DNA from: Syntrophosphaera sp035450685
GTDB lineage: Bacteria > Cloacimonadota > Cloacimonadia > Cloacimonadales > Cloacimonadaceae
Reading direction: 5' to 3'
Length of the DNA: 64,000 bases
NCBI GenBank assembly: GCA_035450685.1
Contig: DAOTNF010000011.1
Location: 1 to 64,000, forward strand
Shown here: piece after piece, positions 8,078 to 17,446 of the stretch
How the letters are laid out: each line of letters opens with the position of its first letter
Numbering within the stretch: the first letter of the stretch is position 1
Made by a program: the position numbers and the translations under genes
The notes under the pieces: generated by a model
Told to the model about the DNA's origin: nothing
Database searches by the model: none
Seen by the model: the letters and a program-made list of their open reading frames with translations, nothing else

Positions 8078-9184
8078 ATGAAATTCGTTAAGTTGATTGC
8101 CGTTTGTCTGTTGCTCTGGATATCTGTGGCTGGAGAAGCACAGGAATTCGAGGCCATGGATTTTCCCTGGGACAACGGTTCAGCCCTGCTGCTCAGGTGG
8201 AAACTGGATCCGTCCCGAGACTCCCTCAGCCTGCAAAAACCTGATTCTTTGGGCGTTTATCGTGAGTTTTTCAACGAATTCAGCCAGTCAGGTGAATGTA
8301 AGGACGGAGACCTTGTCTCGGACACACAATACAAGTATCGCTTGATAGCTTATGCGGCTGACCGCTCAGACAGCCTGGTGCTGGAAGCTTCTGCGCAGCC
8401 CAGGCAGCAGTGGTTTGCAATGGGGAAGCTTTCATTTTTGATCCTGCTCCTTGTGATCTGCGCTGCGATACTATACTTTATCTGGTCTGCAAGGCGTGGA
8501 AAAGACCTGTTTATACGCAGGATCAGCGGCCTGGACAGCATGGAAGAGGCAATAGGCAGGGCCACTGAAAAGGGCAAACCCATCCTCTTTGTGCCAGGCA
8601 TTAGTGACCTGGACGACATCCAGACCATCGCAGCCCTCAATATTCTCAACCATCTTGCCTTTAAATCAGCTGAATACAATACTGACCTGATAGTGCCCTG
8701 CCGTTTTTCCATGGTGCTCTCCGCGGCACGTGAAACGGTTAAGGAAGCGTATTTAAGAGCGGGAAAACCAGACCAGTATCGTGAGGAAAACATCTTCTAC
8801 GTAACAGACGACCAGTTTGGCTACGTAGCTGGCGTGGATGGCATCATGGTGCGCGAACAGCCGGCAGCGAACTTCTTCCTGGGAGCTTTCTGGGCAGAAT
8901 CGCTGATCCTCACTGAAACAGGTTTCGGAACTGGTGCCATTCAGACCGCTGGCACTGGCCAACCCCATCAGATTCCTTTCTTTGTGGTTTCCTGCGACTA
9001 CACTCTGATCGGTGAAGAGCTTTTTGCAGCGTCAGCTTACCTCTCCCGGGATCCTCATCAGTTGGGAAGCCTCAAGGGTCACGACTTCGGCAAGCTGCTG
9101 GTGATCCTGCTGATCTTGATAGGTATTGCCATGGAAATTGCCGGACTGACATGGTTCAAACAATTCTTTGTGGGGGGAAATTGA
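8078..9184 (+). CDS. Membrane-anchored protein, DUF6754-like
   Basis: 368 residues: a signal peptide (about 1-21), an extracytoplasmic beta-rich region to about 108, a transmembrane helix (about 113-132), a conserved soluble domain with RRISGLDSMEEAIGRATEKG, and a final helix near residues 341-359. The soluble domain resembles DUF6754 as I remember it, a family with no known function. An Asp-rich loop (FVPGISDLDDIQ) and GFGTGAIQTAG are the most striking stretches. The next gene starts 1 base after the stop. Cluster membership suggests a subunit of a membrane complex (inference). Confidence 0.65.
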   Translation: MKFVKLIAVCLLLWISVAGEAQEFEAMDFPWDNGSALLLRWKLDPSRDSLSLQKPDSLGVYREFFNEFSQSGECKDGDLVSDTQYKYRLIAYAADRSDSLVLEASAQPRQQWFAMGKLSFLILLLVICAAILYFIWSARRGKDLFIRRISGLDSMEEAIGRATEKGKPILFVPGISDLDDIQTIAALNILNHLAFKSAEYNTDLIVPCRFSMVLSAARETVKEAYLRAGKPDQYREENIFYVTDDQFGYVAGVDGIMVREQPAANFFLGAFWAESLILTETGFGTGAIQTAGTGQPHQIPFFVVSCDYTLIGEELFAASAYLSRDPHQLGSLKGHDFGKLLVILLILIGIAMEIAGLTWFKQFFVGGN

Positions 9185-9185
9185 A

Positions 9186-9884
9186 ATGAAACGCAATGTA
9201 CCTTTGATCCTGGCCTTTATCAGTGGGATGTTGGTTATCATCTCAGAGTTTATACCGCATTATCCCTTCGGCTTGATTGAAGAGACTCTTGCAGGCTGGT
9301 TTATGATCGTCTCCAGCTTCGCAATCCTGCTGGGTCAGATCAGCCTGATCTCTGCAAACATCAATCGGGTTGTCGAGAAAAGCCACAACTGGCAGTACTA
9401 TCTCGCTGGCCTTATCAGTTTTGCCGTGATGGTGACAGTTGGCCTGCTCTGGGGCATGGAAAACACGCCTGGCATCCTGGGTCAGGGAGCAGGCATAACT
9501 GCCAAACTGGGCAGCAAGCCATTCGACTATATCTTCGAATATGCCTATATGCCTCTTTCATCCACCATGTTTGCCCTGCTGGCATTTTACATTGCCTCGG
9601 CTGCTTACAGAGCTTTTATAATCCGCAATTTCGAATCCAACCTGCTGATGATCACGGCAGTGATAGTGATATTGGGTCGCACCAGCTTTGCAACCGCCCT
9701 CACTTCCTGGGTGCCCAAGTCGCTTACTCTGCTTCATTTGCCCGAACTCACCGACTTTATTATGCAATACCCCAACACGGCCGCGCAACGCGCAATCATG
9801 ATCAGCGCCGCGTTGGGAGTGATCGGAAGTTCCCTCAGAATTATTCTGGGCATTGAAAGATCCTATCTGGGAGGTGGCAAATGA
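9186..9884 (+). CDS. Multi-pass membrane protein of unknown function
   Basis: 232 residues with about six hydrophobic segments, starting MKRNVPLILAFISGMLVI. ATG 9186 is chosen because GGGGGGA ends 7 bases upstream; an earlier GTG (9168) is inside the preceding gene. Charged residues lie mainly in the loops. No family recognised. The stop overlaps the start of the next gene (ATGA), a sign of coupled translation in the 8078-11363 cluster. Confidence 0.75.
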   Translation: MKRNVPLILAFISGMLVIISEFIPHYPFGLIEETLAGWFMIVSSFAILLGQISLISANINRVVEKSHNWQYYLAGLISFAVMVTVGLLWGMENTPGILGQGAGITAKLGSKPFDYIFEYAYMPLSSTMFALLAFYIASAAYRAFIIRNFESNLLMITAVIVILGRTSFATALTSWVPKSLTLLHLPELTDFIMQYPNTAAQRAIMISAALGVIGSSLRIILGIERSYLGGGK

Positions 9885-10732
9885 CCTCCAAAAATAGAAC
9901 CGTATTGGAACGCAGGATCGTTTTTCTTGTCTTGGCCATTGCCGTAGCATTGCCACTGGTCTTTCCGCTTGGATTGAAAACACAGGTTACGCCTCTTACT
10001 GAAAAGGCTTACGATCTGGTGGAATCGACACCCGCAGGCTCCGTGGTATTGCTCTCTTTCGATTACGACCCCTCCACGGTAACAGAGCTTCAGCCAATGG
10101 CGCAAGCAGTGATCGAACACGCATGGAAAAAGGGTCACCGGATCATAGCGACTGCCATGTGGCCACAGGGCTCTCAGATGGCGGATATGGCCTTTGCTGA
10201 TGTTCAGAAAAAGTTTGATAACAGCAAAGAATATGGTTTGGATTACATTAATTTGGGTTACAAGGTCGGAGGCATGGTCACCATGCAGGCAATGGGCAGA
10301 AGCATGGAAGCAGTGTACCCCAAAGACATGTCTGGACTTGACTATAAAGACATCCCCATGCTAACCGGCATCAAATCCTTGCAAAACGTCAAGTATGTGT
10401 TTTCCTTTTCCGCCGGTGATCCCGGGCTTACCCACTGGATCATGGTGGCCAGGGACAAGTATGACATTCCCGTTGCTGGTGGAACCACCGCAGTCAGCGC
10501 TCCCGGTTTCTTACCCTTCGTTAATGACCAGATGCAGCTTCATGGTTTGTTGGGAGGCCTGAAAGCGGCTGCCGAATATGAATTTCTGCTTGGTTACGAA
10601 GGTGCGGCCAGCCTCAACATGAATCCCCAGTCAGTAGCCCACGTGCTGATATTGATACTGATTGCCATCGGCAACGTGAAAGCCTGGCGCAAACGCAAAT
10701 CCATTCAACAGGAGGCCCGTAAAAATGCCTGA
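9881..10732 (+). CDS. Membrane-anchored extracytoplasmic protein of unknown function
   Basis: 283 residues: an N-terminal helix (about 13-32), a soluble domain of about 220 residues and a C-terminal helix near 250-267 (VAHVLILILIAIGNVKAW). The soluble part has SVVLLSFDYDPSTVTELQPM, YINLGYKVGGMVTMQAMGR and FSAGDPGLTHWI. The alternating strands and helices suggest a Rossmann-like fold (inference). GGGAGGTGG precedes the ATG. It overlaps both neighbours, by 4 and 8 bases. I do not recognise the family. Confidence 0.72.
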   Translation: MTSKNRTVLERRIVFLVLAIAVALPLVFPLGLKTQVTPLTEKAYDLVESTPAGSVVLLSFDYDPSTVTELQPMAQAVIEHAWKKGHRIIATAMWPQGSQMADMAFADVQKKFDNSKEYGLDYINLGYKVGGMVTMQAMGRSMEAVYPKDMSGLDYKDIPMLTGIKSLQNVKYVFSFSAGDPGLTHWIMVARDKYDIPVAGGTTAVSAPGFLPFVNDQMQLHGLLGGLKAAAEYEFLLGYEGAASLNMNPQSVAHVLILILIAIGNVKAWRKRKSIQQEARKNA

Positions 10733-11363
10733 GTTCATGACTGTATTTGGAATCTGGCTGGGGGCCTTCTTTACCCTCAGCATCTTCAGCTTTCTATATA
10801 AAGACAATCCCTTCTACAAACTCGCTGAACAGATCTTTGTGGGCCTGTCAGCCGGATATTGGCTGATCTATTCCATTTTCAACGTTTTGGTGCCCAATCT
10901 GATAACCAAACTGTTCTTCGATTTTGGCAACAACATAATCCTGCTGGTGCCATTGGCTTTGGGCATCATGATGCTCTTCCGGATTATTCCATCTACGCAG
11001 TGGGTCAGCCGCTATCCCATAGCAATCGTGGTTGGCACCTCCGCTGCCATAGCGATGCTGCGTACCATGCAGACCAATTTGCTAACCCAGGTCACATCCA
11101 CCATGGTCAATCCCTTCCAGTTTTCTTCACCTGTGGCGATTGTGGGAACTATTCTGGTGATTCTGGGTACCATCTGCGGCATCTACTTCTTCTACTTTAG
11201 TAAAAAGCAGGAGGGGATATACGCTGTTCCTTCCAAAATCGGTATTTGGTTTTTAATGATCAGTTTCGGAGCCTCGTTCGGCTATACCGTGATGGCACGT
11301 ATCTCGCTGTTGATCGGCAGGCTGGATTTCCTGTTGAGGGATTGGCTGCATATCATTAAGTAA
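10725..11363 (+). CDS. Multi-pass membrane protein of unknown function
   Basis: 212 residues with five or six transmembrane segments and short loops. It begins MPEFMTVFGIWLGAFFTLSI. AGGAGG precedes the ATG, which overlaps the upstream gene by 8 bases. It closes the four-gene membrane cluster; the acyl-ACP synthetase-like gene follows after 14 bases. No family recognised. Confidence 0.74.
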   Translation: MPEFMTVFGIWLGAFFTLSIFSFLYKDNPFYKLAEQIFVGLSAGYWLIYSIFNVLVPNLITKLFFDFGNNIILLVPLALGIMMLFRIIPSTQWVSRYPIAIVVGTSAAIAMLRTMQTNLLTQVTSTMVNPFQFSSPVAIVGTILVILGTICGIYFFYFSKKQEGIYAVPSKIGIWFLMISFGASFGYTVMARISLLIGRLDFLLRDWLHIIK

Positions 11364-11377
11364 ACTAAGGATATAAG

Positions 11378-12922
11378 ATGTTGCAGCTACATCAACGTTT
11401 CATTCAGGTCGCGAAAAAGACTCCGGACAACATTGCCGTTTACGACAAAGCCACCGACAAAGATTACACCTATGGCAGGCTGTTGATCGCTTCCCTGATC
11501 CTCAAAGAGCATATCGGCAAGATCAAAAGCAGATATGTTGGCATCCTGCTGCCCACCTCGGTTGGCTGCATGCTGGGAATACTTGGCTCCCTGATGAGTG
11601 GCAAGATTCCGGTGATGATCAACTATTCCACCGGCGCGATAGAAAACTGCCGTTACGCCAGGGAAAAATGTGGCTTCAAGACCATCCTGACCAGTAAAAA
11701 ACTGCTAGACAGGCTTAAACTCCAGCCCATAGATCACATGATCTTTGTGGAGGATATCCTGGCCAAGGTCACGACTCTGGCCAAGATCAAGGCCGCAATG
11801 CTATCCAAGCTTCCCTTTATTGTTCTGAAAGGTCTGGTCCACAGCGGTCCCCTTAGCGAAATCAGCGTGATCTTGTTTACCAGCGGCAGCGAGAAGGAAC
11901 CTAAAGCCGTGCAGCTTTCCCACCGTAACATTCTGCATAATATAGATGCCATTCCAAAACTGGTGAGATTGGATCATACAGACGTGTTCATGTGTATGTT
12001 GCCGCTCTTCCACGTGTTTGGTCTTACCACCAATTTCTGGTTGCCCCTCTTGTTGGGTTCTTCCCTGATTGCCCATCCCAATCCCCTGGAGTTTAAGAGG
12101 ATCAGCGACCTGGCACGTCAATACCGGATCACTTTTATGACGGCGACACCCTCTTTCTTCTATGGATATCTACAAAAATCTGCGCCGGGTGACTTTGCCA
12201 GCATCAGATTCGCCATCGCCGGGGCTGACAGGCTTCCGGAAAAGGTCTGCGAAGGCTTTGAGAAGAAACACAACATTACTATCTATGAAGGATATGGCAC
12301 CACGGAAACCTCCCCCGTTATCTCCACAAACTATCCTGGGGTTTACAAACCTGGCAGCGTCGGGAAGCCTATCCCGGGTGTTGAAGTCCGCATTCTGGAC
12401 ATCGACACCGACCGGATACTGGGAACCAACCAGGAAGGCAAGATCCAGGTTCGGGGAGACATGGTCATGGAAGGATATCTGGGCGATATTGAGGAAACCA
12501 CGTTACGCATACGCAACGGCTGGTACGACACAGGCGATATCGGCATGCTTGATGACGATGGTTTTCTCTGGCATCGTGGCCGCCTGAAGAGGTTTGTCAA
12601 GGTGGGCGGCGAGATGGTCTCACTGGTTCAGGTTGAAAACGTGCTCAGCCAGTTGCTTCCGGAAGATGTGATCTGCTGCGTGGTGGATATTCCCAATCCC
12701 ACCAAGGGCGCGGATGTGGTGGCAGCGGTTGCCAATGGAAATTTCGACATGCACAAAGTTATGTGCCAGTTAAAGAAGAAACTACCTTCAATTGCCCTAC
12801 CGCGCCAGTTTTACGTTATCGAAGACATCCCAATGATGGCCAGTGGCAAGGTGAATTTCCGCGCCGTTGAGAAGATCTGCCGCGACAGAAGCTTCAATGA
12901 AAAAGAGCGAAAACATCAATAG
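11378..12922 (+). CDS. AMP-binding acyl-ACP/acyl-CoA synthetase (Aas-like)
   Basis: A 514-residue adenylate-forming enzyme expected to activate a fatty acid with ATP. Motifs: ILFTSGSEKEPKAVQLSHRN (ATP loop, about residue 167), YEGYGTTETSPVIS (about 305), YDTGDIGMLDDDGFLWHRGR (about 385) and KVGGEMVSLVQVEN, ending with the SGKVNF lysine motif. The pattern resembles the C-terminal half of E. coli Aas, so an acyl-ACP or acyl-CoA ligase for lipid recycling is likely. No acyltransferase domain is fused. It overlaps the next gene by 26 bases. Confidence 0.83.
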   Translation: MLQLHQRFIQVAKKTPDNIAVYDKATDKDYTYGRLLIASLILKEHIGKIKSRYVGILLPTSVGCMLGILGSLMSGKIPVMINYSTGAIENCRYAREKCGFKTILTSKKLLDRLKLQPIDHMIFVEDILAKVTTLAKIKAAMLSKLPFIVLKGLVHSGPLSEISVILFTSGSEKEPKAVQLSHRNILHNIDAIPKLVRLDHTDVFMCMLPLFHVFGLTTNFWLPLLLGSSLIAHPNPLEFKRISDLARQYRITFMTATPSFFYGYLQKSAPGDFASIRFAIAGADRLPEKVCEGFEKKHNITIYEGYGTTETSPVISTNYPGVYKPGSVGKPIPGVEVRILDIDTDRILGTNQEGKIQVRGDMVMEGYLGDIEETTLRIRNGWYDTGDIGMLDDDGFLWHRGRLKRFVKVGGEMVSLVQVENVLSQLLPEDVICCVVDIPNPTKGADVVAAVANGNFDMHKVMCQLKKKLPSIALPRQFYVIEDIPMMASGKVNFRAVEKICRDRSFNEKERKHQ

Positions 12923-13607
12923 CCTGCAGGCGCTGGCGGAGCAATCTGCAGCAATGCGAAACCTTCTGGCCAGGATTTCCGCCGTGGCAGCCCAGATCAA
13001 CCTGCATGGCTGGGCTGAAGCAAACGCAGGCAACATCTCCGTGGATGTTAGTTCTCTGCTGGACAGCGAACAAGGTGCCAGCAAGGACTGGTACCTGATA
13101 TCCCGCTCGGGCAGCCGCTATCGCGATCTGGCAGTCGACCCGCTCTCAGTTCTCTTGCTCATCTCACCCTCGGAACCAGCACGCGGGGATGGTTCGCCAA
13201 GCTCGGAATGGAGCTGCCATCTCAAACTGCAGCAGGCGGCACGGAGCAGAGCTTGCGGCAGTAAGGTGGTGCTCCATGCCCATCCTGATGAGATCATTCT
13301 TCTCAGCCAGCTTGATCTGTTTAAGGACCAGAAAACCTTAAACCGGACTTTGCGGGAAGCGCTTCCCGAAATGTCCATATTCTTTCCCCGGGGAGTCCAG
13401 CCTGTTAAGCCTGCGCCGCCCGGTTCCGATGAACTGGCAGAACTCAGTTGTCAGGCGCTTGGTGATCATAACATACTGATTTGGCAGGGTCATGGCATTC
13501 TGGCTTTGGGCAGGGATCCTGACCATGCCCTGGACCAAATTGAAGTAGTCGCCAAGGCTGCCCGCTTATTGTTAGGCAGATTTTTCTTGACTAATATGGC
13601 AAAATGA
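12897..13607 (+). CDS. Class II aldolase, rhamnulose-1-phosphate aldolase-like
   Basis: 236 residues resembling RhaD. Seen: WAEANAGNISVDV (about 45), YLISRSGSRYRDLAVDP, then SEWSCHLKLQQAAR and VVLHAHPDEII with the paired zinc histidines (HAH), and ILIWQGHGILALG with the third. The family cleaves sugar phosphates by retro-aldol reaction with zinc. No rhamnose genes are near, so the substrate is unknown. ATG 12897 is inside the preceding gene; no good Shine-Dalgarno is seen and translation may be coupled. Confidence 0.72.
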   Translation: MKKSENINSLQALAEQSAAMRNLLARISAVAAQINLHGWAEANAGNISVDVSSLLDSEQGASKDWYLISRSGSRYRDLAVDPLSVLLLISPSEPARGDGSPSSEWSCHLKLQQAARSRACGSKVVLHAHPDEIILLSQLDLFKDQKTLNRTLREALPEMSIFFPRGVQPVKPAPPGSDELAELSCQALGDHNILIWQGHGILALGRDPDHALDQIEVVAKAARLLLGRFFLTNMAK

Positions 13608-13641
13608 GATTGTGGTTCTCTCAACCTTTATGGAGGAAACA

Positions 13642-14829
13642 ATGCCTAAATATTCAGCCATTATAATTTTCCTGGCAATAGCGACACTGCTGGCGGGCCA
13701 GGTAAAATACTCCGACAGCTTGATGCGTAAAGCTCAAAACGGTGATCCTGAAGCTCAGTTTCAGATAGGAGTCTGCTTTCAGGATGGCTTGGGAGTCAAA
13801 GCCAGTAAAGCTGAAGCCGTGGATTGGTATAAAAAAGCCAGCGCCAAAGGTCATCCGGGCGCCCAGCACAATCTCGCTTACTGCTATTTTATAGGGGATG
13901 GAGTGGCTGTTGATAAAAAAGAAGCTATCAGATTGTACCGACTGGCAGCAAATCAGGGTCTCAGCGCCGCGCAATATAGCCTGGGCCTTGCATATTACAC
14001 CGGCGATGGCCTCAGCCGTAACCACGGCGAAGCTGTGAAATGGTTTCAACTGGCTGCAGATAAAGGCCACGCCAACGCGAAATACAGCCTTGGCCTCTGC
14101 TATTTTAACGGAGATGGGGTGAGGAAAGATAAGGCCGAAGCGATCAAGTGGTTTGAAAAAAGCGCGAATGCAGGCAGCATCATGGCAATGAACAATCTTG
14201 CCTGGTGCTATAAAAACGGCGAAGGCGTTCCTGCCGACCCCAGCTCAGTCCTCAAGTGGTACCGGAAAGCCGCAGATAAAAACGACCCTGTCGCCCAATA
14301 CAACCTCGCTTTGGCTCATTTCAACGGGGAAGGCACTCCCAAAAGCACCACTGAAGCGATCAAGTATCTCACTCGCTCGGCTGACAATAATTATGCCCCC
14401 GCCCAATACATGCTGGGTCTTTCCTATTACGGCGGAGACGGCGTTGCCAAAAGCTTGCCCGAGGCAGTTAAATGGTATCAGCGCGCCGCTAATGGCGGCC
14501 ACGACACCGCCCAGCTTACCCTGGGAAGGATGTACTTCGATGGCGAGGGAGTAACAAAGGATTACGCCGAAGCCGCCAAGTGGTATCTCAAGGCGGCCGA
14601 CAATGGCAATGTGACCGCTATGTACAATATCGGCAACTGCTATGCCTTTGGCGAAGGCGTGAAAGAAAACGCGTATGAGGCTTTCTTCTGGTATTCCCTG
14701 GCTGCGTCCAGCGGCGATGAGGAAGCGACAAGGGCACGCGATATACTGTCCCGCCAGTTTTCCAAGCAAGATTTGAACAACCTGCTTAAACGCGCGGAAC
14801 TATGGTTTTCCAAACATTATTCTGAATAG
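13642..14829 (+). CDS. Secreted Sel1-repeat protein
   Basis: 395 residues: a signal peptide (about 1-19) followed by nine consecutive 36-residue Sel1 (TPR-like) repeats between about residues 35 and 360, each with the A-x-x-x-L-G-x-x-Y, G-x-G-V and A-x-x-W-Y pattern. Such solenoids mediate protein-protein contacts, here in the periplasm or at the surface. ATG 13642 is chosen because GGAGG is 5 bases upstream; an earlier GTG (13612) would spoil the signal peptide. A strong terminator follows the stop. Confidence 0.88.
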   Translation: MPKYSAIIIFLAIATLLAGQVKYSDSLMRKAQNGDPEAQFQIGVCFQDGLGVKASKAEAVDWYKKASAKGHPGAQHNLAYCYFIGDGVAVDKKEAIRLYRLAANQGLSAAQYSLGLAYYTGDGLSRNHGEAVKWFQLAADKGHANAKYSLGLCYFNGDGVRKDKAEAIKWFEKSANAGSIMAMNNLAWCYKNGEGVPADPSSVLKWYRKAADKNDPVAQYNLALAHFNGEGTPKSTTEAIKYLTRSADNNYAPAQYMLGLSYYGGDGVAKSLPEAVKWYQRAANGGHDTAQLTLGRMYFDGEGVTKDYAEAAKWYLKAADNGNVTAMYNIGNCYAFGEGVKENAYEAFFWYSLAASSGDEEATRARDILSRQFSKQDLNNLLKRAELWFSKHYSE

Positions 14830-14852
14830 ACGCTGGATTTATTCTTTCCATT

Positions 14853-14880
14853 GCCGCCGGGTGTATGTCCGGCGGTTTTT
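14853..14880 (+). terminator. Rho-independent terminator after the Sel1-repeat gene
   Basis: CCGCCGG, an 8-base loop and CCGGCGG form a perfect GC-rich stem followed by TTTTT. It begins about 24 bases after the stop codon and closes the transcription unit running up from the membrane cluster. Confidence 0.88.
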
Positions 14881-15162
14881 ATCATGTGGTAAAACAGGCG
14901 TCTCCGGACACATCCGCCTTTGACGAATACAATAAGCTATTTGCTTTTGCTTGGCCGTCGATTAGTTTGATATTATACGTATGCCCGTGATTGTTAAATG
15001 TATCAAAAGAGTGGTCAAAAACATAGAGTGTTGCCTAACGAGACTGGGTTTATTAAAGTGAGGGATACAGACGCTACCTTCAAAAGCTTACTGGATGCCC
15101 GGCTATTTGAGTTATTTGGAGCATGACAAAGCTCGTAAGCTAAAACCGATTAGGGAGGAATC
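14881..15162. other. Intergenic spacer without visible features
   Basis: Between the terminator and the FG-GAP gene there are about 280 AT-rich bases. I see no repeat, RNA gene or convincing promoter. The last bases (GGGAGGA) are the ribosome-binding site of the next gene. Confidence 0.6.
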
Positions 15163-16773
15163 ATGTTTTCGAGCAGATTTGTTTTGGTTTTCTTTTTACT
15201 GACCATACCTATCCACGTTATCCATGCCCAAAATGACATGCCTCTGCTGGCACAACTGCAGGGTGAACATAACATGTCTTCTTTTGGTTTTAGCATAATA
15301 AATTTAGACTTTAACCACGATGGGGTAGATGACCTAATAGTATACTCTGCTTCTTACGGTTATCAGTATCAGCAAAGTCCATCCCGGGGGAAAGTTTACA
15401 TCTATTATGGTGGCCCCGGTTTTAGCTCCGCATCAGAGCCTGCTATGACCCTGGAAGGTGATTATCCTGAAGGAATGAATCGGTATATTGTATCAATTGG
15501 TAATGTTGGAGATGTAAATGGTGATGGATTTGATGACTTGCTGATCTGCGATTTAATTCCCGGGCCGTCAGGTTTTTATGTTGCAGGTAGTGCAAGAGGT
15601 ATGTTATTTTATGGTGGCACTGAAGATCTATCAACCCCAAATAGGGTTGAGTGCCCGCTTCCTGGCGAAAGCTTTGGCCTTTATTATAAACTTGGCGATG
15701 TAGATGGGGACGGCTTTGATGATATAGGTATTTTCTACAGTATCAAGAACTATCCATATTTCGATATCATGTGGGGAGGGTCTTTTGCACGCCAAAACTT
15801 ATTGGCTCTTGATTTTGTCAGCTCAGCAGTTGACGGATCAATTATTGGAATTGGCGACATTAATAACGACGGATATCATGATTTTTCAATAGGATATCTT
15901 GGTGGGCAACATGGGAATGAACAATATTCCACTATCAGCGTTTATTATGGAAACAGCAGCAGAGTGTTTTCTGACAATACGCTTTTAATCCACACACCAT
16001 ATATAATAACAAGGAGATGCAAGCCACTTGGGGACTTAAACAATGATGGCTTTGCCGATTTCCTGGGATACGTTAACAGTTGGGGAATGCATGTTTGGTT
16101 CGGAACAAACTCTGGTCTCTCCTTAAACCCAGACGTTAGTTTAAACCCTGTGCATTATGGCACCTATCAGCTTCGTGGCATAAACCATGGCGACTTCAAT
16201 GGCGATGGCTTCAGTGACGTAATCGGTGCCACTTATCAGGGACGCAGGTTTGCCGTCTGGCTCGGTGGAGTCAATATGGATGGAATTGCAGATTGGCAAA
16301 AAGTCAACACATTGGAAAACTACGGCTATGATGTTGCGGTTGGTGATTTTAACGCCGATGGATATTATGACATAGCCGTATCTGCTCCATTTGAAGAGGG
16401 TATATGGCCACATAATGATTATAGGGGATATGTGTTTATCTATGGCGGTAACCCCCAAATGGTCACCAATGATGATCCCCTTGCGCCACAACTGGCAGGT
16501 CAGTTACAAATTAGATTGAGCCCCAATCCCGTACGAACCAATGGGGAGATCACGGTTTCGCTATCGGGGTTGGGAAAAAACAGAGGAATGCCCATAACAA
16601 TCGAAATCTTTAACATCAAGGGTCAAGTCACTCACCGTACAGAAATCAACGATGTATCGTCAAATGAATTGGCCAGATCGATTAATCTCTCCAACTACAC
16701 ATCAGGTTTGTATTTATGCAGAGTAAGGACTGGCGGGCAAGCTACCGTCAAGAAATTTACCATCTTAAAATGA
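15163..16773 (+). CDS. Secreted FG-GAP/VCBS repeat protein with T9SS sorting domain
   Basis: 536 residues: a signal peptide (about 1-22), seven FG-GAP-type repeats marked by D-x-N-x-D-G-x-x-D calcium motifs (for example DVNGDGFDDL, DLNNDGFADF, DFNGDGFSDV), which would fold as a beta-propeller, and a C-terminal type A sorting domain of about 85 residues (LSPNPVRTNG, EIFNIKGQVTHRTEI, GLYLCRVRTG, ending KKFTILK). The sorting domain would send it through the T9SS to the surface. It may bind ligands or matrix. GGGAGGA precedes the ATG. It stands alone between two spacers. Confidence 0.87.
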   Translation: MFSSRFVLVFFLLTIPIHVIHAQNDMPLLAQLQGEHNMSSFGFSIINLDFNHDGVDDLIVYSASYGYQYQQSPSRGKVYIYYGGPGFSSASEPAMTLEGDYPEGMNRYIVSIGNVGDVNGDGFDDLLICDLIPGPSGFYVAGSARGMLFYGGTEDLSTPNRVECPLPGESFGLYYKLGDVDGDGFDDIGIFYSIKNYPYFDIMWGGSFARQNLLALDFVSSAVDGSIIGIGDINNDGYHDFSIGYLGGQHGNEQYSTISVYYGNSSRVFSDNTLLIHTPYIITRRCKPLGDLNNDGFADFLGYVNSWGMHVWFGTNSGLSLNPDVSLNPVHYGTYQLRGINHGDFNGDGFSDVIGATYQGRRFAVWLGGVNMDGIADWQKVNTLENYGYDVAVGDFNADGYYDIAVSAPFEEGIWPHNDYRGYVFIYGGNPQMVTNDDPLAPQLAGQLQIRLSPNPVRTNGEITVSLSGLGKNRGMPITIEIFNIKGQVTHRTEINDVSSNELARSINLSNYTSGLYLCRVRTGGQATVKKFTILK

Positions 16774-16830
16774 ACGTTAAAGAATCAACACACCCGACTC
16801 CGAAACAAACTACACACGTACTATAACCTG

Positions 16831-16908
16831 TGTCATCACGGCCTGCCGGGGTCCCCACCGAAGCGCGTAGCGGTTTGGTGGGGTGGATAGAGCCGTGATC
16901 CAGTCTTT
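16831..16908 (+). repeat. Dispersed palindromic repeat family 2, copy 1
   Basis: Starts tgtcatcacggc and ends gccgtgatccagtcttt. The arms atcacggc (16835-16842) and gccgtgat (16892-16899) pair perfectly. Inside, ccccaccgaa (16853-16862) pairs with tttggtgggg (16874-16883) with one G-T pair. Related ends occur at 17291-17333 and 17555-17574. Confidence 0.65.
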
Positions 16909-16983
16909 GGGACACAACCAGCCAGTCTGGAAACAACCGGCATCAATTCCTTGACAACCGCATAAATAATCTTGTACATTCCG

Positions 16984-17076
16984 CAATATCCTTCATAGCG
17001 CCCTCCTTTGCTGCTACTGGCTTTTGGGCCATCATCCTTAGGTCATCCTTATAAATTATAAGGTTGACCCCAGGAA
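16984..17076 (+). repeat. Dispersed intergenic repeat family 1, copy B
   Basis: Carries the full consensus from caatatccttcatagcgccc through cctttgctgct and catcatccttaggtcatcc to gttgaccccagg. The palindrome variant (ttataaattataa) is the same as in copy A. The left flank is shared with copies E and F. Confidence 0.88.
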
Positions 17077-17290
17077 GACCCACTCCTGGGAGGGTGATGC
17101 AAATGAGAGCCACCCCCCCATATATATAGGTGCTATGATAAAATCGTGGAAAGGTGAAATGGTGGAAAGGTTCCCCTGACAGACTCTCGTGGTGCCGTGA
17201 TGTCGTGGTGACGTGATGATAGAACGCGGGTAACAGGATCTTTGAAGGTGGAAAGGTTCCCCAAAAACAAGTCCACCAGGCTATATAATG

Positions 17291-17333
17291 TGTCATCCTG
17301 GGCAAGCTTGCTTGACCCGGGATCCAGTCTTTT
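17291..17333 (+). repeat. Dispersed palindromic repeat family 2, copy 2
   Basis: Starts tgtcatcctgggcaagc and ends cccgggatccagtctttt, with near-perfect arms atcctggg and cccgggat around an inner aagc/gctt pairing. Ends match copy 1 while the inner part differs. A third, half copy (gagccgtgatccaatctttt) is at 17555-17574. Confidence 0.6.
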
Positions 17334-17446
17334 AGAAACAAGCAGCAAATCCAGAAACTAATCCCATAACCCCAGTCTGCGCTAATCCGCGCCTTCATCC
17401 GCGTATATCTGCGTGAACCGCCTGACCCATGATCCGGTGCCCAGGG

